Source: Thalassovita gelatinovora (GTDB lineage: Bacteria > Pseudomonadota > Alphaproteobacteria > Rhodobacterales > Rhodobacteraceae). From it: DNA of 64,000 nucleotides. This document shows, piece by piece, positions 46,449 to 54,824 of this stretch; the first letter of the stretch is position 1; every line of letters starts with the position of its first letter. The position numbers and the translations under genes are program-made. The notes under the pieces are model-generated. The model worked only from the letters and a program-made list of their open reading frames with translations. It was not told where the DNA came from and did no database searches. Location of the stretch: the NCBI RefSeq assembly GCF_001458355.1, contig NZ_CYSA01000005.1, forward strand, positions 1 through 64,000. The letters run 5' to 3'.

Positions 46449-48064
46449 GCGTGTTGTCCTTCGCGCAGCAATTTCCAGTTTATCGCATCCAGCAGCGCCT
46501 CGAAGGAGGCATCCACTATGTTCGGCGATACCCCGACGGTGGACCAACGCCGCCCCTGCCCGTCTTCGCTGTCGATGATGACGCGGGTCACGGCTTCGGT
46601 GCCCCCTTGGGTGATGCGCACCTTGAAATCGACCAGCCGCATATCTGCCAACTGGTCCGAATAGTGCCCCAGATCCTTCGACAGCGCCTTGGCCAGCGCG
46701 TTCACCGGCCCCCGATCACTGCCGGTTTCATCCAAAGATTCCGACACTGACAGTTTCTTTTCACCGTCGACCTTCACCACCACGACCGCTTCGGACAGGC
46801 TGATCATCCGGTCATACTTGTTCTTGCGCCGCTCCACCGTCACCTTGTAGCGCTTGACTTCGAAAAACGCCGGGGCCCGACCCAATTCGGCCCGCGCCAG
46901 CAGTTCGAAACTGGCTTGGGCGCTGTCATAGGTATAGCCCTCGGCCTCGCGCTGCTTGATGATGTCGAGGATCCGCGCCAGCGCTGGATCGCCCTTGTCG
47001 ACCTGCAACCCGGCCTCGGCCAATCTGCGGCGCAGGTTCGACTGACCGGCCTGGTTCGACATTGGAATGATGCGGTCATTGCCGACAACACCCGGATCGA
47101 TATGTTCATAGGTGCTGGGATCTTTCAGGATCGCGCTGGCATGCAGCCCGGCCTTGTGGGCAAAGGCCGACGCGCCGACATAGGGCGCTTGCCGGAACGG
47201 CACCCGGTTGAGGATATCATCCAACTGACGGCTCACCCGCACCAGGCCTTTCAACGCCTCAAGGCTGACACCCGTATCAAACCGGCTGGCATAAGGGTCC
47301 TTCAACAACAGCGTCGGGATCAGCGTGGTCAGGTTGGCGTTGCCACAGCGTTCGCCCAACCCGTTCAGCGTACCTTGAATTTGCCGCGCCCCGGCATCGA
47401 CCGCCGCCAAGGACCCGGCCACCGCGTTTTCGGTATCGTTATGGGTGTGTATCCCCAGATGGGTGCCCGGAATGCCCGCATCGATCACCGCGCGGGTGAT
47501 CGCGCCAATCTCGCCGGGCAAGGTACCACCATTGGTGTCGCACAGCACGATCCACCGCGCCCCGGCCGCATAGGCCGCCTTCACCGTTTCCAGCGCATAA
47601 CCCGGATTCGCCTTGTAGCCGTCAAAGAAATGCTCGGCATCGAACAGCGCCTCGCGCCCCTGCGCCACCAGATATTCGATCGACCGCGCGATGTTTTCGG
47701 TGTTTTCCGCCAAGCTGATGCCAAGCGCGGTTTCGACATGGAAATCATGGGTTTTACCTACAAGGCAAACCGCGGGCGTTCCGGCATTCATCACCGCCGC
47801 CAGCACATCGTCGTTTTCCGCCGACCGCCCGGCCCGTTTGGTCATGCCAAAGGCGGTGAAGCGCGCCTTCAACTGCGGCTTGGCGTCGAAAAATTCGCTA
47901 TCCGTGGGGTTCGCCCCGGGCCAGCCACCTTCGATGTAATCCACCCCCAACGCATCGAGAACCGCCGCGATCTGCATCTTTTCCGGGGTGGAAAACTGTA
48001 CGCCCTGGGTCTGCTGCCCATCGCGCAACGTGGTGTCATAGATATAAAGACGTTCGCGGCTCAT
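46445..48064 (-). CDS. cimA: (R)-citramalate synthase
   Basis: 539 residues. The HMGL-like catalytic barrel starts with YIYDTTLRDGQQTQGVQFS and has LGIHTHNDTENAVAGSLAA and GTLNGLGERCGNANL; a C-terminal LeuA-type allosteric domain follows. The CimA branch is indicated by IEGGWPGANPTDSEFF and AFGMTKRAGRSA. It condenses acetyl-CoA with pyruvate to citramalate, the threonine-independent entry to isoleucine synthesis. Its stop overlaps the start of the hydrolase. Repeat copy C separates it from the upstream cysS. Confidence 0.95.
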   Translation of the reverse strand: MSRERLYIYDTTLRDGQQTQGVQFSTPEKMQIAAVLDALGVDYIEGGWPGANPTDSEFFDAKPQLKARFTAFGMTKRAGRSAENDDVLAAVMNAGTPAVCLVGKTHDFHVETALGISLAENTENIARSIEYLVAQGREALFDAEHFFDGYKANPGYALETVKAAYAAGARWIVLCDTNGGTLPGEIGAITRAVIDAGIPGTHLGIHTHNDTENAVAGSLAAVDAGARQIQGTLNGLGERCGNANLTTLIPTLLLKDPYASRFDTGVSLEALKGLVRVSRQLDDILNRVPFRQAPYVGASAFAHKAGLHASAILKDPSTYEHIDPGVVGNDRIIPMSNQAGQSNLRRRLAEAGLQVDKGDPALARILDIIKQREAEGYTYDSAQASFELLARAELGRAPAFFEVKRYKVTVERRKNKYDRMISLSEAVVVVKVDGEKKLSVSESLDETGSDRGPVNALAKALSKDLGHYSDQLADMRLVDFKVRITQGGTEAVTRVIIDSEDGQGRRWSTVGVSPNIVDASFEALLDAINWKLLREGQHA

Positions 48065-48069
48065 CCCCG

Positions 48070-48163
48070 GCCCTCATCTTCTTCTGTTCGAAAATATCCT
48101 CGGGGGGTGTAGACGTTCAAAATGCGCGCATTTTGAACGGAGAGGGGGGCAGACAGCCCCCCT
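48070..48163 (+). repeat. Hairpin-bearing intergenic repeat, copy C
   Basis: Shared core CTTCTTCTGTTCGAAAATAT then CCTCGGGGGG, followed by a perfect 26-bp palindrome at 48114-48139 (centre GCGC, arms CGTTCAAAATGC-type) and a GGGGGGC-AGACA-GCCCCCC hairpin (48144-48162). It lies between cysS and cimA and may end the cysS transcript or insulate cimA. Confidence 0.7.
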
Positions 48164-48194
48164 TGACCCGCCCGCCGCAGGCGAAACCGTTCCA

Positions 48195-49682
48195 TCACAG
48201 CCCCTCCAGCTTGGCCGGATCAATCTCGCTGATTGCAAGACTTGCCTGACCTCCATTCACACCATTTTTCGAACGATAGGCTCTTAATTCAAGACCAAGT
48301 GCAGCCGCTCTAGTCCGTAAATCATCAGCAGCCTCCCAGTTTTTATCTCTTCGAAATCCGAGCCACCTTCGAACAATCGAGAGAGCTGAATCACGCAACT
48401 CATCAGAGATTTCTCCCCAACCGACAACGCCAACGGAAGGTTGATAGTCTATACCTTCTTTAAACCATGTGCCGTCATCTACTTCAAATTCATATGGCTT
48501 CGCCCAGTCGGCGTTAACTATCGCTTCAAGATCAAAACCCAAGAACTTTGCGGAAGCGGACAAGGCAGTTCTATCGTCATTTTCGAACAGTTCATTCAAT
48601 CGAACAAAAGCTTCCCAGACGTTCAAATCGTCAGCGACTGCGTCCAATACATCGCTATCAATGTCTTTCTGAGTGCTAGGTACAGCTACACTAGCCCATT
48701 TTCGAAGCGTTTCTTTTGCTGCAGCGGCCTTCTTGGCAGTCCAGTCCATCGGTTTGCCATAATGCGTCGACAGGAAAACAAACCGGATCACCTCGCCCGG
48801 AACCGGTGGCATCCCGTCATGCCCGTCCAGCAAATCCCGCACGGTGAAGAAATTGCCCAAGCTCTTGGACATTTTCTTGCCCTCGACCTGCAACATCTCG
48901 TTATGCAGCCAATAATTTGCAAAATGACCTTCGGGATGGGCGCAGCAGCTTTGCGCAATTTCATTCTCGTGATGCGGAAACATCAGGTCATTGCCGCCGC
49001 CATGAATGTCGAAGGTCGCCCCCAACAATTCGTAACTCATCGCCGAACATTCGATATGCCAGCCCGGTCGTCCACGCCCCCACGGGCTATCCCAGCCCGG
49101 CAGATCGTCGTTCGACGGTTTCCACAGCACGAAATCCATCGGGTTGCGCTTGTACGGCGCGACCTCGACCCTTGCCCCGGCGATCATGTCGTCGATCGAC
49201 CGGCCCGACAAAGCGCCATAATCTTTATACGATTCCACCGAAAACAGCACATGGCCCTCGGCGGCATAGGCGTGCCCCTTGTCGATCAGGTCCGCGATCA
49301 TCGCGATCATCGCGCCGATATAGGCAGTGGCGCGCGGCATATGGGTGGGTTCCAATGCCCCGAGCGCCGCCATGTCATCCAGATACCATTGCGTTGTCTC
49401 GGCGGTGATCTCGGCAATCGACCTGCCGCTTTCGGCGGCCCGCGCGTTGATCTTGTCATCCACGTCGGTAAAATTGCGCACGTAAGTCACGTGATCGGCC
49501 CCGTAGACATGGCGCAACAGCCGGAACAGGGTGTCGAACACCACCACTGGGCGCGCATTGCCGATATGGGCGCGGTCGTACACCGTGGGCCCACAGACAT
49601 ACATCCGTACATTGTCGGGATCGATGGGGGTAAAGACCTCTTTCTTGCGGGTCTTGGTATTGTGCAGCTTGATCGTCGTCAT
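48195..49682 (-). CDS. cysS: Cysteinyl-tRNA synthetase
   Basis: 495 residues. Class I synthetase motifs: zinc Cys in [14 protein letters not shown] at 39-42 and [10 protein letters not shown], with CysRS-specific NFTDVDDKI and HHENEIAQS. It charges tRNA-Cys. The N-terminal two thirds has normal GC-rich codon use, but residues from about 316 to 482 are encoded by markedly AT-richer DNA (48235-48735; three 60-base lines I counted are 43, 45 and 48 percent GC against 67 percent just upstream). The frame is intact, so this looks like a recombined or foreign C-terminal segment rather than decay. Confidence 0.95.
   Translation of the reverse strand: MTTIKLHNTKTRKKEVFTPIDPDNVRMYVCGPTVYDRAHIGNARPVVVFDTLFRLLRHVYGADHVTYVRNFTDVDDKINARAAESGRSIAEITAETTQWYLDDMAALGALEPTHMPRATAYIGAMIAMIADLIDKGHAYAAEGHVLFSVESYKDYGALSGRSIDDMIAGARVEVAPYKRNPMDFVLWKPSNDDLPGWDSPWGRGRPGWHIECSAMSYELLGATFDIHGGGNDLMFPHHENEIAQSCCAHPEGHFANYWLHNEMLQVEGKKMSKSLGNFFTVRDLLDGHDGMPPVPGEVIRFVFLSTHYGKPMDWTAKKAAAAKETLRKWASVAVPSTQKDIDSDVLDAVADDLNVWEAFVRLNELFENDDRTALSASAKFLGFDLEAIVNADWAKPYEFEVDDGTWFKEGIDYQPSVGVVGWGEISDELRDSALSIVRRWLGFRRDKNWEAADDLRTRAAALGLELRAYRSKNGVNGGQASLAISEIDPAKLEGL
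48230..48735. other. Low-GC patch inside cysS, probable recombination tract
   Basis: Base composition drops sharply across this interval and returns at both edges, while the cysS reading frame continues through it. It covers the linker and anticodon-binding region. The edges are estimates by eye, within a few tens of bases. Confidence 0.6.
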
Positions 49683-49903
49683 ACGTCCTCACACGCGCAG
49701 CCGGGCTCGCGGCGGGCTTATCAACTTCGTCTTGTTTTTGGAAGCAAAGAACGGCCCGCGTGAAATGCTCAGCGGGGAATAATGCAGCAAATAATGCAGG
49801 TCATTGCGTTCATGACTGCGATCATAGCTGGTGATCGGCAGGGTCACAATCGCTGAATTGACAATTCCGGCAATCGCGGGCCTGCTGCGGCCAAACCAAA
49901 CCG

Positions 49904-49919
49904 CATTGCGAATGCAATG
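49904..49919. promoter_or_regulatory. Inverted repeat upstream of the aminotransferase gene
   Basis: CATTGC-GAAT-GCAATG, perfect 6-bp arms, ending 30 bp before the ATG at 49950. A TTGACA hexamer occurs at 49858-49863. The 267-bp gap between cysS and this gene otherwise shows no coding signal. Operator function is a guess from position. Confidence 0.35.
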
Positions 49920-49949
49920 TGGTGCGAAAACAAAGTGATGAGGTCTAAC

Positions 49950-51134
49950 ATGCGGCTGTCTTCCCGGGTGCGGAATATCAACGCTGGCGGTTCGGATGGC
50001 TGGGATGTGTTTTACCGCGCCCGGCAACTGAAAGCGGCAGGCGTGCCGGTGATCGAGCTGACCATCGGTGAACACGATACCCGCACCGCCGCCGACATCC
50101 TTGACGCAATGCATCGTTCGGCGCGCGGTGGCCATACCGGCTATGCCGAAGTGCCCGGCATCAAGGGGTTGCGCGACAAGGTGGCCGAACGCATCCGCAT
50201 CCGCAGCGGGGTCGAAACCACGCGCGACAACGTGTTGATCACCGCCGGCGGACAAGCGGCGCTGTTTGCGGCGCATCTGGCTTGTTGCGATCCCGGCGAC
50301 CGGGCGCTGTTCATCGATCCCTATTATGTCACCTATCCCGGCACCATTCGGTCGGGAGGTGCGCTCCCTGTCCCGGTAAAGGCACGGCCCGAAAACGGGT
50401 TTCAGCCGCTCGCCGCTGATATCGACGCGGTGGCCGGTGGTGCGAAATCACTGCTGATCAACACCCCGAACAACCCTGCTGGCGTGATCTATGCGCGCGA
50501 AACGCTGGACAATATCGCAGCGGTGGTGAAAACCCATGACATGTGGCTGATCTCGGACGAAGTCTATGACAGCCAGATCTGGCAAGGCACACATCTCAGC
50601 CCGCGCGCCTTGCCCGGCATGGCAGACCGCACGCTGGCGATTGGATCAATGTCGAAATCCCACGCCATGACCGGCAGCCGGCTGGGCTGGATCATCGGAC
50701 CGCGCGACGCGATCACCGTATTGGCAGATTTGGCCACCAACACCAATTACGGCGTCGCCGGTTTCATTCAGGATGCCGCGCTTTATGCCCTGAATCAGGG
50801 CGATGCTGCAGAAACGGCCGTTGCCGCTCCGTTCCGACGCCGCCGCGACAAGGCGCTGAAAATCCTGTCCGGTCAAACCGCCGTCAAGCCGGTGCATCCC
50901 GATGGCGCGATGTATCTGCTGCTGGATATCCGCGCGACCGGCCTAAGCGGTGACGGCTTCGCCAACCGTCTGCTCGACGCGCACCACATCGCGGTGATGC
51001 CCGGCGAAAGCTTCGGTCAGGCGGCGGCGGGCCATGTCCGGGTGGCAATGACCGTGGCCGATGACATATTCTGCGATGCGCTGGAAACGCTGGTCGCATT
51101 TGCCAGGGATTTGGCGCGACAAGCTGCGGCCTGA
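49950..51134 (+). CDS. Pyridoxal-phosphate-dependent aminotransferase, class I/II
   Basis: 394 residues from the ATG at 49950, preceded by GATGAGG; an ATG at 49917 is possible. Fold-type I features: substrate loop GHTGYAEVPGIKGLRDKVAER, TPNNPAGVIY, DEVYD and the PLP lysine in SMSKSHAMTGSRLGW, with Arg near the end in HVRVAMTV. It is likely to act on aromatic, aspartate or alanine-type amino acids; specificity cannot be assigned. It stands alone, divergent from cysS, and ends at a strong shared terminator. Confidence 0.9.
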   Translation: MRLSSRVRNINAGGSDGWDVFYRARQLKAAGVPVIELTIGEHDTRTAADILDAMHRSARGGHTGYAEVPGIKGLRDKVAERIRIRSGVETTRDNVLITAGGQAALFAAHLACCDPGDRALFIDPYYVTYPGTIRSGGALPVPVKARPENGFQPLAADIDAVAGGAKSLLINTPNNPAGVIYARETLDNIAAVVKTHDMWLISDEVYDSQIWQGTHLSPRALPGMADRTLAIGSMSKSHAMTGSRLGWIIGPRDAITVLADLATNTNYGVAGFIQDAALYALNQGDAAETAVAAPFRRRRDKALKILSGQTAVKPVHPDGAMYLLLDIRATGLSGDGFANRLLDAHHIAVMPGESFGQAAAGHVRVAMTVADDIFCDALETLVAFARDLARQAAA

Positions 51135-51148
51135 GACGACACCCAATG

Positions 51149-51175
51149 AAAAAGCCCGGCGCAATGCCGGGCTTT
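51149..51175. terminator. Bidirectional intrinsic terminator
   Basis: AAAGCCCGGC (51151-51160), loop GCAAT, GCCGGGCTTT (51166-51175). On the minus strand five T residues follow, so it ends the cyclophilin transcript; on the plus strand it can end the aminotransferase transcript. Confidence 0.88.
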
Positions 51176-51204
51176 CGCGTCACAGTGATCGGTCAACCGA
51201 CCGA

Positions 51205-51774
51205 TCATTCGGTGACAGTGACCGTTTTCATCATATCGGGCTGGCCCATCACTTCGCCATTGCGACCCTCGCCGCGCTTGATCTGGTCCACAATGTCCAT
51301 GCCCGCCGTCACCTTGCCGATGACGGTGTAATCGCCGTTCAGGAAATAGCCCGGCGCGAACATGATGAAAAATTGCGAATTGGCCGAATCCGGGTCCTGC
51401 GACCGGGCCATACCCAGCACGCCGCGCTCAAACGGAACATCGGAAAATTCCGCCTTCAGATTGGGACGGTCCGACCCGCCACGCCCAGCCATGCGCATAT
51501 CACCGCCCAGCTTGCCATATTGCACATCGCCGGTTTGCGCCATGAACCCGTCGATCACCCGGTGAAACGCCACGTTGTCATAGGCACCAGCTTCGGCCAA
51601 AGCGGTGATTTGCGCGACATGACCGGGGGCCACGTCTTCGAACAGATCGATGGTGACGGTGCCATTGGCACCTTCACCGGCCACTTCGATGCTGAGACCT
51701 GTCGCCGCAGCCGGACCGGCCAGAACCGCCATTACAGCGCCCGCAGCCAGCAGGGATTTCTTATCCATCGACAT
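51205..51774 (-). CDS. Peptidyl-prolyl cis-trans isomerase, cyclophilin type, exported
   Basis: 189 residues. A signal peptide (KKSLLAAGAVMAVLAGPAAA, cleavage near residue 24) directs it to the periplasm. The cyclophilin core has FHRVIDGFMAQTGD, GVLGMARSQDPDSANSQFFI and a Y-F-L-N loop, with the catalytic Arg in FHRV and Gln in SQFFI. It catalyses proline isomerisation in secreted proteins. Its start overlaps the end of the second, unexported cyclophilin gene by 14 bp, a tandem of paralogues for two compartments. Confidence 0.93.
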   Translation of the reverse strand: MSMDKKSLLAAGAVMAVLAGPAAATGLSIEVAGEGANGTVTIDLFEDVAPGHVAQITALAEAGAYDNVAFHRVIDGFMAQTGDVQYGKLGGDMRMAGRGGSDRPNLKAEFSDVPFERGVLGMARSQDPDSANSQFFIMFAPGYFLNGDYTVIGKVTAGMDIVDQIKRGEGRNGEVMGQPDMMKTVTVTE

Positions 51775-52273
51775 CGACTGCCACCTTCATGCTGATCATC
51801 CGGTCGGGGTTCGCGGGCGGTTCGCCCTTGGTGATATTGTCGACCAGATCCATCCCCGAAATCACCCGGCCATAAACCGTGTATTGGCCATTCAGGAAAT
51901 GGTTGTCCTTGAAGTTGATGAAGAACTGCGAATTGGCCGAATTCGGGTTCTGCGACCGCGCCGCACCCAAGGTGCCGCGATCATGCGGCAGTTTGGAAAA
52001 TTCCGCTGGCAAATCAGGCAGATCGGACCCGCCGGTGCCCGCACGGCCCGGGTTGTAATCCTTTTCCATATTGGCGTTCTGCACATCACCGGTTTGCGCC
52101 ATGAAACCGTCGATCACACGGTGGAATGCGACGTTGTCATACTGCCCTGCCCGCGCCAGTTCCTTGATACGGTCACAATGTTTCGGTGCCACATCCGGCA
52201 ACAGTTCAATGGCGACGGTGCCGTCTTTCAATTCGATTAGGATGGTGTTTTCCGGGTCTTTGATATCAGCCAT
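51761..52273 (-). CDS. Peptidyl-prolyl cis-trans isomerase, cyclophilin type, cytoplasmic
   Basis: 170 residues without a signal peptide. The same FHRVIDGFMAQTGDVQ and GAARSQNPNSANSQFFINF motifs as its neighbour show a recent or conserved duplication. It acts as a folding catalyst in the cytoplasm. It opens a two-gene operon, divergent from pgk with a 124-bp gap. Confidence 0.93.
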   Translation of the reverse strand: MADIKDPENTILIELKDGTVAIELLPDVAPKHCDRIKELARAGQYDNVAFHRVIDGFMAQTGDVQNANMEKDYNPGRAGTGGSDLPDLPAEFSKLPHDRGTLGAARSQNPNSANSQFFINFKDNHFLNGQYTVYGRVISGMDLVDNITKGEPPANPDRMISMKVAVDVDG

Positions 52274-52397
52274 GTCGGGCTCCTTCTTAATAGCTTTGGC
52301 AGATACCTAAGCTGCATGGCCCCCTTTGCCAAGCCGGTGCTTGACCCAAACCGCGCTTCGGGTCATGTGTTGCGCAAAATTTTGAGGAGGTCGCGAT

Positions 52398-53600
52398 ATG
52401 GCTTGGAAAACTCTGGACGACATGGATCTGAACGGCAAATGCGTGATGCTGCGCGTCGACATCAACGTGCCGGTCAAGGATGGTCAGGTTACGGATGCCA
52501 CCCGGATCGAACGGATCGTGCCCACCATCAACGACATCCTTGCCAAAGGCGGCAAACCGATCCTGGTGGCACATTTCGGACGTCCCAAAGGCAAGGTCGT
52601 GCTGGAACTCAGCCTGCGGGTCACCCTGAAAGCCTTGGAAAAGGCGCTGGGCCGGACAGTCGCCTTTGTCGAAACACTGGAAGCGATCGAATCCCGCACC
52701 AGTGAAATCAGATCCGCCGATGTCGTATTGCTGGAAAACATCCGGTTTCATGCCGGCGAAGAAAAGAACGATCCCGAATTTGCCGCGCGTTTGGCGCGGA
52801 TAGCCGATGTTTATTGCAATGACGCGTTTTCCGCCGCGCACCGGGCGCATGCGTCGACCGAAGGGGTGGCACATCACCTGCCGTCCTGCGCCGGACGTCT
52901 GATGCAGGCCGAACTCGAAGCGCTGGAAAATGCGCTGGGCCATCCGCAACGGCCGGTCGTCGCCGTGGTGGGCGGTGCCAAGGTGTCGACCAAGCTGGAA
53001 CTGCTGGGCAATCTGGTCGAAAAGGTCGATTATCTGGTGATCGGCGGCGGCATGGCCAACACGTTTCTGGCCGCGCAAGGCATCGATGTGGGCAAATCGC
53101 TGTGCGAACACGACATGACCGACACCGCAGCCGAAATCTTTGGCAAAGCCAAGGCCGCAGGCTGTGAAATCGTTCTGCCCGTCGACGTTGTGGTCGCCGC
53201 CGAATTCAAGGCCGGGGCCGAAAACACGGTCGTCGCTGCGGATGCCTGCCCCGCCGATAAAATGATCCTCGATGCCGGGCCGCAGGCTGTCGCGCGGATT
53301 GTGACCATTCTGGAACAGGCCAAAACGCTGATCTGGAACGGACCATTGGGCGCGTTCGAAATCGCCCCCTTCGATACCGGCACCAATGCCGCCGCGCAAA
53401 AGGCGGCCGAACTGAGCCGTGCCGGATCGCTGATTTCCGTCGCCGGTGGCGGCGATACCGTGGCCGCGCTCAATCAAGCCGGGGCCGCCGACAGCTTCAC
53501 CTATATTTCGACCGCAGGCGGCGCGTTCCTGGAATGGATGGAAGGCAAAACCCTGCCCGGCGTTGCCGCGCTCGAAGCTTCCGAACTCAGCCCGGTCTGA
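52398..53600 (+). CDS. pgk: Phosphoglycerate kinase
   Basis: 400 residues, close to the usual length. N-terminal [13 protein letters not shown] and [11 protein letters not shown] bind 3-phosphoglycerate; [23 protein letters not shown] and [12 protein letters not shown] form the nucleotide side. It interconverts 1,3-bisphosphoglycerate and 3-phosphoglycerate in glycolysis and gluconeogenesis. A strong ribosome site GAGGAGGT precedes the ATG. fda follows 160 bp later on the same strand with its own operator-like site. Confidence 0.97.
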   Translation: MAWKTLDDMDLNGKCVMLRVDINVPVKDGQVTDATRIERIVPTINDILAKGGKPILVAHFGRPKGKVVLELSLRVTLKALEKALGRTVAFVETLEAIESRTSEIRSADVVLLENIRFHAGEEKNDPEFAARLARIADVYCNDAFSAAHRAHASTEGVAHHLPSCAGRLMQAELEALENALGHPQRPVVAVVGGAKVSTKLELLGNLVEKVDYLVIGGGMANTFLAAQGIDVGKSLCEHDMTDTAAEIFGKAKAAGCEIVLPVDVVVAAEFKAGAENTVVAADACPADKMILDAGPQAVARIVTILEQAKTLIWNGPLGAFEIAPFDTGTNAAAQKAAELSRAGSLISVAGGGDTVAALNQAGAADSFTYISTAGGAFLEWMEGKTLPGVAALEASELSPV

Positions 53601-53659
53601 TCGCACAGGTCGGGCCGATTCAGCGCTAAGAACGAGCAAATGCGAAAAAATCTGTGTGC

Positions 53660-53671
53660 GTTAGCGCCAAC
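53660..53671. promoter_or_regulatory. Near-palindrome upstream of fda, LacI-type shape
   Basis: GTTAGC-GCCAAC, twelve bases with one mismatch between the arms and a central CGC step, 90 bp before the fda start. A weaker related element, TTCAGCGCTAAG, is at 53619-53630. The shape resembles LacI-family operators that control central carbon genes in Rhodobacteraceae, but the match is imperfect. Confidence 0.3.
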
Positions 53672-53760
53672 CGAATTGTATCCTTACGCCCGGTCGCCTA
53701 TTGCCTTGGCCAGACCGGGCGCCAAGCGTCCAAAACGATTGCAGCAGGTGGATATTGATC

Positions 53761-54654
53761 ATGACCGACCAGACACAAACCGAACAAATCAGATCGGGCA
53801 AAGGCTTTATCGCGGCGCTCGACCAAAGCGGTGGCTCGACTCCGAAGGCGCTGAAACTCTATGGCGTTGAGGAAAGCGCTTACAGCTCTGACGCGGAAAT
53901 GTTCGGCCTGATCCACGACATGCGGGCACGCATCATCAAATCACGCGCCTTTGACGGCAACCGGGTTCTGGGTGCTATCCTGTTCGAACGCACCATGGAC
54001 GGTGACATCGACGGCAAACCCACCGCCACCTATCTTTGGGAAGACTGCAAGGTTGTTCCCTTCCTCAAGGTCGACAGCGGTTTGGCCGACGAAGCAGACG
54101 GCGTGCGCCGGCTCAAACCGATGCCCAATCTGGACGCGCTGCTGAAAAAAGCCGTGTCCAAAGGCATTTTCGGCACCAAAATGCGTTCGGTCATCGATGC
54201 CGCCTCGGCGTCGGGAATCGCCGCCGTGGTTGCCCAGCAGTTTGAGATTGGCAAACAAATCCTGTCGCACGGCTTGATGCCGATCATCGAACCAGAAGTC
54301 ACCATCACCATCGCCGACAAGGCCGAAGCCGAACAGATCCTTCTGGCCGAGATCAAGAAACACCTCGACGCGCTGCCCGAAGGCCAGCAGGTCATGCTGA
54401 AACTGACCCTGCCGGAAGTGGCCAACACCTACAAACCGCTGGTTGATCATCCCAATGTGCTGCGGGTTGTGGCGCTGTCGGGTGGGTATAGCCGAGAAGA
54501 AGCCAATACCCGCCTGTCGCAAAACACCGGCATGATCGCCAGTTTTTCGCGCGCCCTGACCGAAGGTCTGTCGGCCCAGCAAAGCGACGCGGATTTTGAC
54601 AAAACGCTCGATACCAGCATCCAAAGCATCTTTGACGCGTCGGTCGCGGGCTGA
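53761..54654 (+). CDS. fda: Fructose-bisphosphate aldolase, class I
   Basis: 297 residues from the ATG at 53761, which has AGGTGG upstream. The small bacterial class I type is shown by GKGFIAALDQSGGSTPKALKLYG, ILFERTMDG, GIFGTKMRSVI and the Schiff-base lysine in VMLKLTLPE; no metal-binding class II motif is present. It cleaves or forms fructose 1,6-bisphosphate. It follows pgk and ends at an intrinsic terminator, so the two glycolytic genes form a small cluster. Confidence 0.95.
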   Translation: MTDQTQTEQIRSGKGFIAALDQSGGSTPKALKLYGVEESAYSSDAEMFGLIHDMRARIIKSRAFDGNRVLGAILFERTMDGDIDGKPTATYLWEDCKVVPFLKVDSGLADEADGVRRLKPMPNLDALLKKAVSKGIFGTKMRSVIDAASASGIAAVVAQQFEIGKQILSHGLMPIIEPEVTITIADKAEAEQILLAEIKKHLDALPEGQQVMLKLTLPEVANTYKPLVDHPNVLRVVALSGGYSREEANTRLSQNTGMIASFSRALTEGLSAQQSDADFDKTLDTSIQSIFDASVAG

Positions 54655-54698
54655 ACCGGTCGGTCCGCTTGACCGCGTAAAACCATCATCATTGGATC

Positions 54699-54725
54699 AG
54701 GGGCGGTACAAACCGCCCCTTTTTT
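54699..54725 (+). terminator. Intrinsic terminator after fda
   Basis: AGGGGCGGT / ACCGCCCCT, perfect 9-bp stem with loop ACAA (54699-54720), followed by a run of T to 54725 on the plus strand. Confidence 0.95.
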
Positions 54726-54824
54726 ATGCTGCCGCGCGTGCTTTGCCTTGCGCAATAGTGCCGATTGAATACTTTCGGCCCTGTCCCATCCTTTCCACCG
54801 GAACGCATTGACTATGGAACAACC

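Noticed and set aside
46916-48112. 398-codon open frame on the plus strand
   Set aside because: Antisense to cimA, which has full family motifs.
20972-48163. CRISPR-like interpretation of the repeated intergenic cores
   Set aside because: The copies are kilobases apart, in both orientations, and have no regular spacers or cas genes.
48441-49763. 440-codon open frame on the plus strand across cysS
   Set aside because: It is antisense to a clearly identified cysS, has no recognisable domain and is open because of codon bias on the other strand.
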